64,000 bases of DNA from positions 17,559,001 through 17,623,000 of the forward strand of contig NC_046681.1 of the NCBI RefSeq assembly GCF_009870125.1. The letters run 5' to 3'. Below are positions 28,701 to 39,850 of the stretch, piece by piece. This DNA is from Drosophila pseudoobscura (lineage: Eukaryota; Arthropoda; Insecta; Diptera; Drosophilidae). The translations under genes were made by a program, and so were the position numbers. Numbering within the stretch: the stretch's first letter is position 1; each line of letters opens with the position of its first letter. The notes beneath the pieces are model-generated. The model did no database searches. It was not told the origin of the DNA and saw only the letters and a list, made by a program, of their open reading frames with translations.

Positions 28701-31700
28701 AAATTGAATCATTCAGATTTTAAGAATGACGACAGTTCAATTTAAAACATGAAGACATTTTCAACGATCGTACGTAGAAAAGAAAGAAAAAAGTAGATGT
28801 GTAGCTAAAAAAAGACTGAGTTATGGAAAATGATATCAATAATACTTGCCAGCTTATTATCTGCGTTTAAACTGTACATAAAACTGTGGTTTGTTTTGAT
28901 GAACTTCCTACTCAATTTATTGCCTTTCTTTCCATTGCGTAAATTACCAAGATCTTGTTGGAAAGATTTGAAAATCTCAATTAACTTTGCTGTCCGCAGT
29001 ATAAACAATAGAAGAGGTGGACAGTTCGAGCACGAGCGTTAGTTATCTCTCTATTATATAAAAAATAGTTTTGGGTCGTCTTCGTTGCCCGATATTTTAC
29101 TTTGGGTTGTCGACCGATATTTTATTGAAAGAGGTTATAGAGGTTATTATACCCGATACTCAAAAAGAGTATAGGAATATATTTGATTTGTGGTGAAAGT
29201 GGATTTGTGTAACCCCCAGAAGGAATTGTTTCCGGCCCTATAAAGCCATGTCTGTCTGTCCGTCCATAAGAACTAGAGCAATCAAAATTGGTATCCAGAC
29301 TTCTGTTGTGTCACACTGTTACGTTCCTGGTGCGAGGCATTCAGAAATACATTAAAGTGTATTCTTATAATTAGTTTCAGTCTATCACTAACTCTGTAAT
29401 AAATAATATCGTAACCTTCGGTGCACCGAATTTCGTATATTTCTTTTTTTAATATTGCAATGCTATTTATGCTTAAAAATATATATACTTTTCAGGGACA
29501 TTAAGTAATCACAATTTAGATAATGTACAAGAAGGAAGAATGAGTTCGGAACAAGCTATTTTGGATTCTTATGAATATATTTCCAATGAACTTTATACAA
29601 AAAATACAAATATTAAATTTGAGCCTACCACAATTTTATCGATAACCAATGATGAAACTAGTCGCCATTTACATGAGGATTTGGACTATACAGAAAATAA
29701 TGCGAGCGCATCTATATCCGAATTATCTCCAACATTTAAGATACAAATGGATTCAAAGCAGTTGATGTCAGCTGTCAAGCTTTTGACAATCGAAGATCCA
29801 CCAATAAACTGTACGGTTTTGCAAGTAAATACGCCGCCGCCAACGCCCCCTGATTGTCCACCACAAAAACTATCGAGGGACCAACTTTTACCACCTACTC
29901 CATCTGTTCATTTAGAAAATAAAAAAAATGCATTCAGCCCTCAGTTGCAAGAATTTTGTTTAAAACATCCTATAGCAGTTGTGCGTGGCTTAGCTGGAGC
30001 TCTAAAGCTTGACCTGGGGCTCTTCTCTACTAAAACATTAGTGGAGGCAAATCCGGATCATAGTGTTGAGGTCAGAACACAAGTTCATCAGTCACCTGAC
30101 GAAAATTGGGATATATCGCAAGCCAAACGAGTTTGGGCCTGCATATCGCACCGATCCCATACAACAATTGCAAAATATGCACAATATCAAGCGTCCAGTT
30201 TTCAAGACAGCCTTAAGGTAATTTGTAGAAACTACATATATAGATTTATATCGGAATGTACTAAACAAATATTTCACCGCAGGATGAAAGTGATAGAGGA
30301 TTTACAGGCTCCCAAATAATGTCGGACTCTGACTCCAAGGACTCGGTATCAAATTCCAACATTTCTTTAAAACGCAAAAAACACAAAAGCAGCAGCAAAA
30401 TGTTACGGTACTTACAACCATTTATTTTATAACTTAACAAATTAAAATTCCAACATGAGTCAGATGGTGGTCTGTGTTGCGCGTCAGGAAAAAAAGCAAC
30501 TAGCCGGAATTGAGATACTGCCAGAACCAGGGGCAGTGGCTTGCTCAATGGCACGGATCTAGATTCAAACCACGTCTTATTAGAGCTACGATCAAAGTTT
30601 TTTATTCACAATTATTTTATCACTCAAGGATCTGTACAGGCAAACAAAGTTTTTTAATTTCTTTTAATTTGTACTCATAGATTTGGAACCAACGTGGATT
30701 TGTCTGATGAACGAAAATGGAAACCACAATTAAGTGAATTGCAAAAACTGCCTGCTTTTGCTCGTGTTATCTCCGCCGCCAATATGCTATCTCATGTGGG
30801 TCACGTCATTTTGGGAATGAATACAGTTCAACTTTACATGAAAGTTCCTGGAAGCAGGACACCAGGACATCAAGAAAACAATAACTTTTGCTCAATCAAC
30901 ATTAATATTGGCCCTGGAGATTGTGAATGGTTTGCCGTCCCAGATGCTTACTGGGGTGGAATTCACCATTTGTGCGAAAAGAACAATATCAGCTACCTTC
31001 ATGGTTCATGGTGGCCAGTCTTAGAAGATTTATACAAAGAAAATATACCCGTTTATAGATTTATACAAAAACCCGGAGACTTGGTCTGGGTAAATGCTGG
31101 GTAAGTAAAAATAAATATTGAGAAGAAAATATTAAAAGGTTTCATGGAAACATATTATAATTTACTTTAAAAATAATTATCCTAATTGAATTTTGCTATT
31201 TGTTCTGCGGATGGTACAACAAATCCTTAAAATTTTAAAATGGGTTGGTACGAGATTATCTCCTTGGATAGTGCTGGATAGGTTGAGATTCATTTGAGTG
31301 CCAGGTTCAGTTTTGTATGTATGACTATATACTATACGAGCTCTCTGGGATCTCGGCGTGGACTTGTTCGTTTTCCTTTGTAGCCCGGCCCCGTCGTGTC
31401 CCCTAGACTCCTCCTCTCCTCCACTTTTGTAACTTCTAGCTCTGCACAGACTCTCTTGACCCGCAGCCATCCCGGGCGGCAGACATCCCGAATTCTGCAT
31501 ACCAAGATTATGGTAGTCGGGGAACACTCAGTATATATCTATTGTTTTCTGTGCTCCTGTCCTCTAATGGGAGCATCCAATTTCCTCTCATGCAAGTGTC
31601 CGAACCTTTCATACTTTATTTTTTGTTTGAATTTAAATTTTAGTTTACCCCGTTGGGTGGTTGGCCTTTAGGGAGAGCCAGCCTCTTTTCTTTTCGTGTT

Positions 31701-33438
31701 TATTTGTATAGTGTTCTATTTTCATCCCACAAGCTGCAGCGAAGGGGATCGGTTGGCAAGGACAGAGATTAATATTGCCCTGATAAGGTTCATTTCAACA
31801 GGGCCAGGCATGTACCTGACTCTCCTGCCTCCATCCCACGCTAGAGGATAGAAAGAAATATAAAACAGGTTGCTTAACACCTAAGGGACGTATTTGCAAA
31901 GAAAAACTCAGGAAAAATGTTTGTTTTTTTTATGTACCTCTAATATTTTGTTTTATTTTTTAGATGTGTTCATTGGGTTCAATCTGTAGGATGGTGCAAT
32001 AACATAGCCTGGAATGTTGGACCATTAACTGCCCGTCAATATTCTCTTGCCATCGAACGATACGAATGGAATAAACTGCAAGCATTCAAGAGTATTGTGC
32101 CAATGGTTCATTTAAGCTGGAACCTAGCAAGAAATATAAAAGTATCGGATAAGAAACTTTTTGAATTGATAAAGTGAGTATTTATCTATCTGTACATCAT
32201 TCTGTTGCTACCTTTAAACGGTTCGTACCTTTGGATTGAGCAATTGGGAATAAAGTGATTTGTTTAAAACTAATAAAGCCTTTATTCAAAAAATAATTCA
32301 CGTAATGATTTAATAATTATTAAATATAGTTTTTTTGATAAACAACAAATAAATGTTAGATATCAAAAATAGAAGTTCAAAATGATCGTGCTAAGAATGA
32401 TATAAGAACATAATTACTGGTCGTGGTTTCTCTCTTCCCCTCTATGTTTTCCCATCTCTCATGACAATTGCGAGCTAAATTGAGAGAGATCGCGATCTTA
32501 TTTTGCTGTCCTACCAAAATTCCCCACTTATTTAACAACATTAATTATTAAACATCGTTATTAATAAAGTTATTACATTTTCCAGAATGTGCTTATTGCA
32601 AACATTGAAAAATATATTACACACACAGGAATACGTAAAATTTAAAGGAGTGGAAATACGTTTCAATGGTCGTGGAAAAAACGACGCATCACATTATTGT
32701 GGTCAATGTGAAGTATGTATTTCTTGTATTATTTTTATTACATTTTTTTTTTGTTATTTTCTGTTTATAAAAGCACTTGAAGAAAATAATTTAAAAATCA
32801 ACCATGATATTTTTGTTGAGCATTAGCTGCCGATTTGATATAGCCGTATGTTTCCTTATCGTGAATTCTAGTACTCAAGTATCATAAATCGGAGCACAAA
32901 ATCCTCCCTTTTCTAAATTAAATCTGAAATTTTTTGTGAAAGGGCCTGGTGACGTATATGCTCGTCTACTTTTTGGGGTAGAACATTTTACAATAAAATA
33001 CAGTAATTTACAGTAAACTCGAAAACGAAAGCACAGAATCGATAAAATGCTAGTTCTAGTGCTGTCTTTTTTGTTTCGAAGAATACCGATTAAGTTTTTC
33101 CGATACTGCTTTGGTCAGATTCTCTGATTTGATACATATTTTCTGAACGCTTATGCAATTCTTATTTTTACAATGAAATTCAACTTTTAACAAATAAAGT
33201 ATCTAATATAAATATATATATATATATATATTTTTTTTTACAGGTTGAAGTTTTTAATGTACTTTTTATAAAAGAACAGGAGAAACGACACGTTGTTCAT
33301 TGTCTATCATGTGCACTGAAACTGTCTCCATCACTGCAGGGTATTGTATGTTTGGAAGAATACCGCCTATCGGAGCTGCAGCATGTGTACGATTCATTCA
33401 CATTATACCGAACGCAAGGGCTACATACCACACAGTAA
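16798..33438 (+). CDS. Utx: Utx, JmjC histone H3K27 demethylase
   Basis: This enzyme removes H3K27 methyl marks and works in the COMPASS-like Trr (MLL3/4) complex in the nucleus. Fifteen exons join in phase to 1136 aa: 16798-16862, 16915-17231, 18552-18663, 21503-21678, 21778-21906, 25033-25258, 25316-25496, 25866-26102, 27223-27391, 29496-30217, 30283-30407, 30681-31100, 31964-32173, 32586-32712 and 33244-33438. Exon 3 (112 bp) is easy to miss but is required by phase and encodes [16 protein letters not shown] repeats fill the N-terminal third; a low-complexity linker follows (exons 9-10). The JmjC domain has Fe(II) ligands His 883 and Glu 885 (GHQE) and His 963 (VHW). A zinc-binding module follows with Cys 1068/1071 and 1092/1095. 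A stop codon lies just before the ATG; ATGs at 16804 and 16813 are alternatives. Introns 2, 3, 5, 9 and 12 range from about 1 to 3.1 kb and hold TEs. Confidence 0.96.
17232..18551. other. Utx intron 2
   Basis: A 1.3-kb intron. Contents are AT-rich with no diagnostic element; the two plus ORFs around 17635-17998 look like noise. Confidence 0.5.
19150..19965. repeat. Unclassified insertion in Utx intron 3
   Basis: A GC-richer segment carries a 117-aa plus ORF (19506-19859) and overlapping minus ORFs, none recognised. Its right end (19850-19965) is repeated at 41125-41270, sharing 'tcgcatagaaac' and 'gttcggaacggcaaa' with similar spacing, so it is a dispersed repeat, probably a TE. Confidence 0.5.
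20180..20580. repeat. ACATATGTA-type microsatellite cluster in Utx intron 3
   Basis: A (TA)n run near 20213-20235 is followed by many 'tacatatgta'-like units. The cryptic simple sequence produces ORFs on both strands that are not genes. Confidence 0.6.
20880..21035 (+). mobile_element. INE-1/DINE-1 fragment (plus half of an inverted pair)
   Basis: Blocks 'gatctcagactataagag' and 'caaccaaattttgcatccag' match the INE-1-like family in plus orientation. It abuts a minus-oriented copy head to head. Confidence 0.65.
21036..21235 (-). mobile_element. INE-1/DINE-1 fragment (minus half of an inverted pair)
   Basis: Reverse-complement blocks include 'tgagatctaggcgctcatcg', a run of 'acagacagacagacag' and 'atatataccttgtggggtcg'. 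With the preceding copy it forms an inverted pair that could fold into a long hairpin in the Utx pre-mRNA. Confidence 0.7.
22410..22985 (-). mobile_element. Non-LTR retrotransposon, internally deleted copy
   Basis: Reading the minus strand 5' to 3', an AP-endonuclease piece at 22979-22770 ([18 protein letters not shown]) is followed by a C-terminal reverse-transcriptase piece at about 22600-22420 ([14 protein letters not shown]). The catalytic RT core between them is missing, and frames are broken by stops. The endonuclease GDFNAW block is typical of R1/Jockey-like elements. It lies in Utx intron 5. Confidence 0.7.
23150..24990 (-). mobile_element. Non-LTR retrotransposon, second decayed copy
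   Basis: On the minus strand the order is a gag-like end (about 24900-24550, with [12 protein letters not shown]), the start of the endonuclease domain ([13 protein letters not shown] near 24330), more endonuclease (IGTDANAH, then [14 protein letters not shown] near 24040-23960), and RNase H at 23474-23271 ([19 protein letters not shown]). The RT region is largely gone. Stops and frameshifts make it inactive. It sits in Utx intron 5, upstream of a related truncated copy. Confidence 0.75.
26300..26740 (-). mobile_element. Probable retroelement gag-like fragment in Utx intron 8
   Basis: An 88-codon minus ORF (26695-26429) is GC-rich, with [20 protein letters not shown] and a charged composition like a gag-type ORF1. 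No zinc knuckle is visible. The call rests on composition and position only. Confidence 0.4.
26785..27035 (+). mobile_element. INE-1/DINE-1 copy in Utx intron 8
   Basis: It starts with the 'acccgatactcaaaaagagt' head, then the 'atgtctgtctgtccatccg' run, and 'ctcagagactatagaagatc', 'ccgcccccacaaagga' and 'attttaaagatacgagaaga' blocks. Orientation is plus. Confidence 0.75.
27392..29495. other. Utx intron 9
   Basis: A 2.1-kb intron. It is AT-rich with several short ORFs (around 27980-28700 and 28830-29042), none of which resembles a protein, and an INE-1 copy at its right end. Confidence 0.5.
29149..29335 (+). mobile_element. INE-1/DINE-1 copy in Utx intron 9
   Basis: The head 'tatacccgatactcaaaaag' is well preserved, followed by 'gtggtgaaagtggatttgtg', a 'gtctgtctgtccgtcc' run and the 'gtatccagacttctg' block. 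It is truncated at the 3' side. Confidence 0.75.
31180..31870. repeat. Unclassified insertion in Utx intron 12
   Basis: The middle of the intron between the two main JmjC exons is GC-richer than its flanks, with conflicting ORFs on both strands (31527-31177 minus, 31396-31671 plus) and no recognised domain. It is probably a TE relic. Confidence 0.35.
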
Positions 33439-33623
33439 AAAAGTTATTTATTTTCTTAGCATACATCTTATACCCAATCAAATATATAATTACTTTCATA
33501 CAGCATGCACTCAGTAAAATTGAATTACTTTAAGTATAAATACATACAAATTAAAAAAAAAAATAATAAAAAATTTATATTTTATACAACTTTTAGTGAA
33601 ATATTCCTTGTTTAAGAACTTAT

Positions 33624-33629
33624 AATAAA
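33624..33629 (+). terminator. Polyadenylation signal of Utx
   Basis: AATAAA about 185 bases after the Utx TAA stop, the first canonical signal seen. Confidence 0.45.
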
Positions 33630-33739
33630 TTTAATTTATTTTACTTATATTTTAAAAAATAGAGAATTGGTAATAGAGTGTAGGGGCTGCTACTAAAATG
33701 AGGCTACTAGATGAGGCTACTTATTGCAAAATTAAATGA

Positions 33740-33970
33740 GAAGGAGGAACGTGAATGTCAGAAAAGATTATCTGTGCTGAACTAAGAGCTAGGCCTCAAG
33801 AATCAAATGAAGTGTGTAGAATCCAACCAAGCGAATCGGACAAAAGAAAAGTTTACATCTTTCATTTCGACCGTCTGCAGAAATTTGAGTTTCGAAAACT
33901 GGAAAACTTGAATCTTTTAAGAATTTTGAAACATGCTGATAGAAGAGTGAAGGTGCGAAATGCATGCTAA
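33740..33970 (+). mobile_element. LTR-retrotransposon integrase C-terminal fragment
   Basis: The plus frame has NEVCRIQPSESDKRKV and then FDRLQKFEF, resembling the C-terminal end of Ty3/gypsy-type integrases (YRIQ, then KVVHxDRL). Only the tail is present. Sequence after the stop up to about 34220 may be the adjoining 3' UTR or LTR, but no matching LTR partner was found. Confidence 0.45.
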
Positions 33971-34284
33971 TTGCAGGTGAATGTGTTTCGTCATTTCGTA
34001 TTCGTCAATCGATTCATATATTTCATAAATATATTGATATGTGGCCTCGAAATGTTGGCAGAAATGCCAGCCCAGATTTTATTATCAGTAGGCTGCGAAA
34101 ACTTCAATACGCTGTTCATATCGTTAAAAGCTGAGTTGGTGGCTACTCTCGAATATAAACGCTAACGCGCATCTGTCACCCTACCAAACCAATTTGGTTT
34201 CAATTTTCATCGAGTGTTACAAGTACAGGTGCTTTGGGCCTGGGCTCACCTTGACCCGAAGCAGGGCTCCTTGACCCCGCAGTA

Positions 34285-35215
34285 GCTGTACACATACCGG
34301 TGGAAGTGCGACTATACTCTCAACGTGAGAACAGCTGGAAATGGGTCCTAGCACGGCCAAGCCTCTGCCATCGTTGCTGGCTTATGGTAGTCGGACGGGG
34401 AAAAGATAACTCAATGAAATTATCCCAATCCAATGGTGAACCTGTCACTGCCACTAGAGATGCGTGGCAGAGGGTGCGCTCGGTCGGTAATTTGCGGACG
34501 CCGGATACGACCTCCAGTTTAAATCAGGCTTCCCGGGACAAGCGCGCTGTGCCCCGTTTGAAAGGACTGAAAAAAATGAAAGGGGTGAGTACCTTTTCAG
34601 ATATCTACTGACTGCTCAGATGATCTTATTAACCCGGGGAAATTATCGCACATTTATTTTAAAAATTCGCAAGGAGGTCCTGAGCCTTACTTTTGTCTCT
34701 CACAAGAAACAGATTATACATAGCATCCTGGCGGGTCTGTATTCCTTTTTTTTTGTCGAGGCCAGTTTAATTCCGGAACCTCAGGCGGACAAACTCGATT
34801 AATCCTGTCCTTCTATCAAAAGCAGAGGTCGGAAGAACCCCGAATAGTCGACTGGAAAACTAGGGAAACTCCGGATAGCCTCGAGGCTATCGAGGTTCGA
34901 GGCTCAACATGGAGAAGCTTTATAAGTTGAGCAGAACTGGGCGGAGTATACGGCCAGTCTCCCCTTTAAACTTTTTCCTTAACACCCACTTCCCTGGCTT
35001 CCATGAAAACCGAACTGACACGAACACCTGGCTTCAAACCAACGTCATCTTCATTTCTAAGGCAGACAAGGCCGCGCACGCTGCCCCCAAAGACCGATAG
35101 GTCTGTTGCCCTTCCCTTAAGCGCCCAGGAGTTCCTTTTCTGCAAGGAGTACACCTTCCCCGACATAGAAGGCACCTTTAATGTAATCCATCAGCCATCA
35201 CAGGTGCACTGACGG
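34285..35215 (+). repeat. Dispersed repeat family B, copy 1 (unclassified TE)
   Basis: It shares collinear blocks with 43860-44220: 'ggggtgagtaccttttca', 'ctactgac', 'aaggaggtcctg' and 'aagctttataagttgagc' (there 'gagctttatatgtatgttgagc'). Both copies encode broken protein-like frames just upstream of the 'ggggtgagtacc' block, but no family was recognised. Confidence 0.6.
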
Positions 35216-35401
35216 TGAGCCTAATCGATCAGATGCTACAATGCGCAACCGTTGGGACCAAACACGACTATTGCGTGTGCAACGTGCAACGTCAAAAAGA
35301 AAATCGTTTTCAATATGTAAAAAATTTAAATCTGAAACGATCAAACGATTTTTAGGCATTGTAAAAGTTTTATTAAAAACATACGATATTTATTAATTTT
35401 A

Positions 35402-38400
35402 TTAATGGTACATCATAGTGTCTGTGCTTTGATACAGACACATATAGGCATCGCAAAAAATACGCTTGGCGTGATCAGGTAGAACTTTATCATTAGGTGA
35501 TGTTTCATTAATAGAGCGCGCACCTTCATCGGAAAGCCACTGTGTTAATTCGGGAACACATGTCATTTCCGGTATGTTATATCCATTCTGTTCACCTAAA
35601 AGAAAATATAAAGCGCATATGTAAAATGTATCGTATTGGTTTCAATGCACAATATTTTATTAAAGGATGGCGGACCGGATGGATCGCTGTATTCAAATCA
35701 AGAGAAAACTCGGTCCGCAAAGCCTCCAGCACAATAAATAAAAATTTAACTGTGAAAGCTGACATCACATGGCAAGTGTGACCCCGAACAACCATCACCA
35801 GTGTATATATATAATGTAACTTACCCTTTCTATCAGCCATTGAATCGAAAAAACACCATGGTGCATCTGGCCCAGAACCTGATTTTACAAACGCTACATA
35901 ATGAGATGTTTCTATACAAACAACTGAAAATAGTTCCATGTACACGCGTGGTACTACCATATGATCAGCCATAATTCTGAAGTCCTTGGGAATACATATT
36001 TTTGTAGGCACGTGATTATTCCTAAAATTGAATGAATAAAAGTTTATAAATAAAAGTGATCTTTAATGAGCCTATATAATCGTAAATTTAATTTTACCTT
36101 TTTGCATGCATATGAAATGTAACAAGGCATTGTTGACAAAAGGCTGTACACTCAAGACCTGAGACCTGACCGACTTGTAGACTTCCAAAACATTCATTAC
36201 ATTCATATTCAGCTAGTTTTCCACACAGAAAGCACTGTCGAGGAGCTAAAATAATTAGAAAAATGCTCAATAAGGCTTAATAGTGGCATACAATGGAGAG
36301 GTAGTGAATTAGAACGGAACGATGTAACCCGTATAGTATATGAGATTATGTTTTATGTTTGATATCAATTCCCGAACACAAAGTATACAATTTCTTAACC
36401 AGCATCAAATGCTATGCCGACTTGGCTAGTCACACTTTGAAGATATGTACCGGAAATTTAAAACTCAGAAACATGCCGTTTCGATCGAATCAATATTACA
36501 GCCAGAATGAAGGAAACAATAATAGGTTTTACGAAATTTTTTCTTTTAAGAAGGTTCTTAATTTTAAAACTTACAGTTTTCAATTATGTCTGTCACATCT
36601 AGAACTTGCGAGGGTAAAATTCTTGGATACATTTTGTAACTTTTTCCAAAACGAGGCATCTGAATAATAAAACAAGAGGGAACCTCCTTTAGTTTGATAT
36701 TCGACGAATGAAAGCTTTGTTCAAAAAGTTGCTGGACAGTTGGTAATGTTAGTTTTTCATCTTTATCCACAAACAGTTGATAAAAATATGAGTCTTGTCC
36801 GGAGCTAAGCTAAAAATAAAGAATAAAGAAAATAAAGAACTGAACTTAATACAAATTCTCATCATAAAATGAAAAATTAACGCACTTTTAAGAATGGTTC
36901 GACGCGCATAATTTGTGATAGTAAACTGTTCAGGAACTCTTCAGGATCTTTTTCCTCGCATGTGAGACCACTTACAGAACTGAGTTGGTCTAATAGTTCA
37001 CGCAGCTTCATAACGCTGTCAGATCGTACAAATAATTGTTTTCTCAATGGATTAACAATTTCATCCCGCAAAACCTTTTGAACATCTCTGTAATTCCGAA
37101 TATCCTGTTGGAAAATTATTAGATTACAAGATTTTCAGCGTCGTTATTGTCTTACTTTGGGTCCTGGAGATCGGTACAGTATAGAATCAAACACACTAGT
37201 AAAAGTGAACATCGAAAATAGTGTCGCATCAAGATAGCAAGAGTTATGATGTCCTTGTATTCCCTTGAATTTTCCACAAATTTTCTGGAGTTCATCCGAA
37301 CTATGTATTCCTAAAATAAAAGACAAGGACGTGTCAATTGTAGATTGTCATCTTGATCAATAAGAATTTAAATTGTGTAGGCTGCAAGTATGCACTTACG
37401 CAGTGGCGGTACTGAACCAGAAATAGAAGGGCACGCGACGGCACCGAAGTTTATCTCCTGATTGTTAGTGATCTTGTTTCCTACATGGTAGCTGTCTTTA
37501 TCGGTGAATCGGCGATCAGTTTTGCACCTGTCGGACGTTACAAAAATAGCCCGACCTTGGTGACACGTAAAAAAGCTGAAAATTGTGAACAACAAAATAA
37601 TTTAAAATACCTATTAATTAATATGAATTAAATACATAATTCAATATTATTATATGTTCTTAAAAATAAATTAATCGATTCGATAAGCCGAAGTTCATAT
37701 TCATATTTCATATTTGTCAGAGAGCCTCTCCTCCACGAATATACCCCTATAATTTTCGAGTACCGAGTATAAATATTGCCGGTTTATGACGGAAAAATTT
37801 GATTTTGCACTATAGCGCAGGAAACGAATCACGTTTGGAATTCAGCGACATACGATATAAATTAATTTAAAAAGAAACGCACACCAATTTTCATTACTAT
37901 ATTATATATATAGTATTATGAAAATACTATTAATATAATACTATTAAAATACTATTATTAATATTTACCGAAGGCCATTGTAACTTCCATCTGACAATGG
38001 AATGTTCTTCAAGGAAGGTTCGTCTTCAAGCTCTATTCCAACAAGTACGTTTTTAGAAATTCCTGGAGGTATACCAATCCATCTAATTACACCATACACA
38101 TCTCCACACACGCCAGAATCAGATACTTCCACGAGGGAGCCAATTGCAAGCTCTGTTCCTGGTATTTCAATCAGGCGTTGATAATCTGAAATTGTGTGAC
38201 CTAAAAATTGCATTTCAAAAGGTACAAAAAAATAATTAATAAAAACCCCGATACGCAGTCAGTATATGTTTATGTAAGGCTATGATTTACATATGTAACT
38301 TATGGAATATATTTCTGCCACCTAGTGACAAAAAATATTGCCACTGTTTCCATACCGCACATTCCGTTAAATCTATTCATCTGTCTATCAACGGCTTATC

Positions 38401-39460
38401 CTCCGGACGTTACTCTACATACTTTTCACAGTTACAAAACATGTAACACACACAAACGAATAGATCAAAGCATACTGAATTATGTTTAAATTTTCATACG
38501 GGCTATTTGGATATTCAGGCAGACTCCGGGTTTCATTTACTTTTTGCGTTTTCAGCCAAAACGTTTCGTTTCTAGGTTCCCCCGTTTTGTCACATTTTCT
38601 CATGTCCTGTTAAATGCACAAATTGTGCTGTTAAACCCACAATTTAGTTTCTTGAGCGCACAAAAGCCTCTGTTATATTTAACATCCGAAAAATCGATAC
38701 AAAAATCGGGCTGAGTCACCTGTTTGCACGAAAACGCAAGGTGTTGTCGTACTAACCAATTATTTCAAAGCCAAATTTGAGTTTGGGATCAAATGAACGA
38801 TTTACTAAGAAGGCACAAGACAAATTGCCCTGGTAATGGTGTCGATTTTATGTAAATGCTTGAATTAAGAATAGTTTGGTTTTATATGGTACTGAGCCTC
38901 TTCAGCAGAACTATTTGAAATATACACACAGAGCGACATGTACTAAACGGGTGAAACCGATCAAATAAAAAGGGTTTAAGTTTTTACACTTTAGAGCAAA
39001 CCAAAACATGTTTATATAAATGAGAGATACTCACCCAAAGATTCATCTTTGACTGCTATCGATAGGGTGTTCGAAGATTTCGGCTGACTCTCGTCGTTAC
39101 TGTTGCCCTCCACAGGTGTTTTATTTTTATTTAAAATCATAGCGGCTGCCCCGGCATGTGTTGGCCAATTTGCCCCTAAAATATCAGCCAAATCGACATC
39201 CTTATGTGTTGGATTTTCAACAACCATATCGTTCACTAAAAATTAACATTTTAAGAAATATAATTAGCCATTATTTGTATTAAATTTAAAAATTTACTCG
39301 TTATATAAGATATATAAAACTGTGCGACAAAATGAAACTTTTTGAATGTACTTTAAACGAGAAAAAAATTAGATTAAAGGTCTAGATGAGTAGAGGACCT
39401 CCTCATACTTAGAATTTGTAATATACCCACAAAATCTTTGGTGACTGCGCACTTTTCCAT
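35402..39460 (-). CDS. CYLD: CYLD, deubiquitinase of K63/linear ubiquitin chains
   Basis: CYLD trims K63- and Met1-linked ubiquitin and dampens NF-kB and JNK signalling. Ten exons join in phase to 596 aa: 39460-39427, 39235-39035, 38200-37969, 37575-37400, 37310-37156, 37104-36886, 36809-36575, 36245-36098, 36021-35825 and 35595-35402. The 34-bp first coding exon ([11 protein letters not shown]) is the least certain; a later ATG in exon 2 is an alternative start. A CAP-Gly domain occupies about residues 90-165, one of them, whereas human CYLD has three. The USP domain runs from about 215 to the end: catalytic Cys 239 in GHHNSCYLD, a B-box-like zinc module in exon 8 ([15 protein letters not shown]), catalytic His 507 in SHYVAF and Asp near 526 in FFDSMAD. 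The C-terminus [11 protein letters not shown] matches the family. Confidence 0.93.
37735..37780 (-). mobile_element. INE-1/DINE-1 terminal fragment in a CYLD intron
   Basis: 'aatatacccctataattttc' followed by 'gagtaccgagtata' is the reverse of the family head. Only the end remains. Confidence 0.45.
38221..39034. other. CYLD intron 2 with a family A repeat fragment
   Basis: An 0.8-kb intron. At about 38690-38790 it contains 'gggctgagtcacctgtttgc' and 'aaggtgttgtcgt', blocks shared with repeat family A at 52030-52110. Confidence 0.45.
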
Positions 39461-39674
39461 AACTTTCAATCCATATCTGCTTTGAAAAGAAAATTGTATC
39501 TTTCGCAGAATTTTGACTCGGGATTCGGGAAGATGGCAAGGTCTTGCGCCTAAACTTGCTTCGACGTCAAAAAAATAATTAAATTCAAATTTCAAATTCA
39601 AAACTGATCATTTTTTGCGTTTGTTGAATTACGACCGGCATTAAACCGCCTTGCTCTGGTAGACTTCGGGCTCC

Positions 39675-39850
39675 AAAAGTACCCAGTACTCGAATAGTAT
39701 AGATTTGTGGTGAAAGTAGATGTGTGTAACACCAAGAAGATCAGCATCAATAGCCAGTTCGATATACCTAGGTCTGGTTTTCCGCACGACATTTTTGACG
39801 GCTACTTCTCAAAGACCATAAGAGCTAGAGCAACCAAATTATATACAACA
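39675..39850 (+). mobile_element. INE-1/DINE-1 fragment
   Basis: 'gtacccagtactcgaatagt', 'gtggtgaaagtagatgtgtg', 'gatcagcatcaatagcc' and 'aagagctagagcaaccaaat' match the family in plus orientation. Confidence 0.65.
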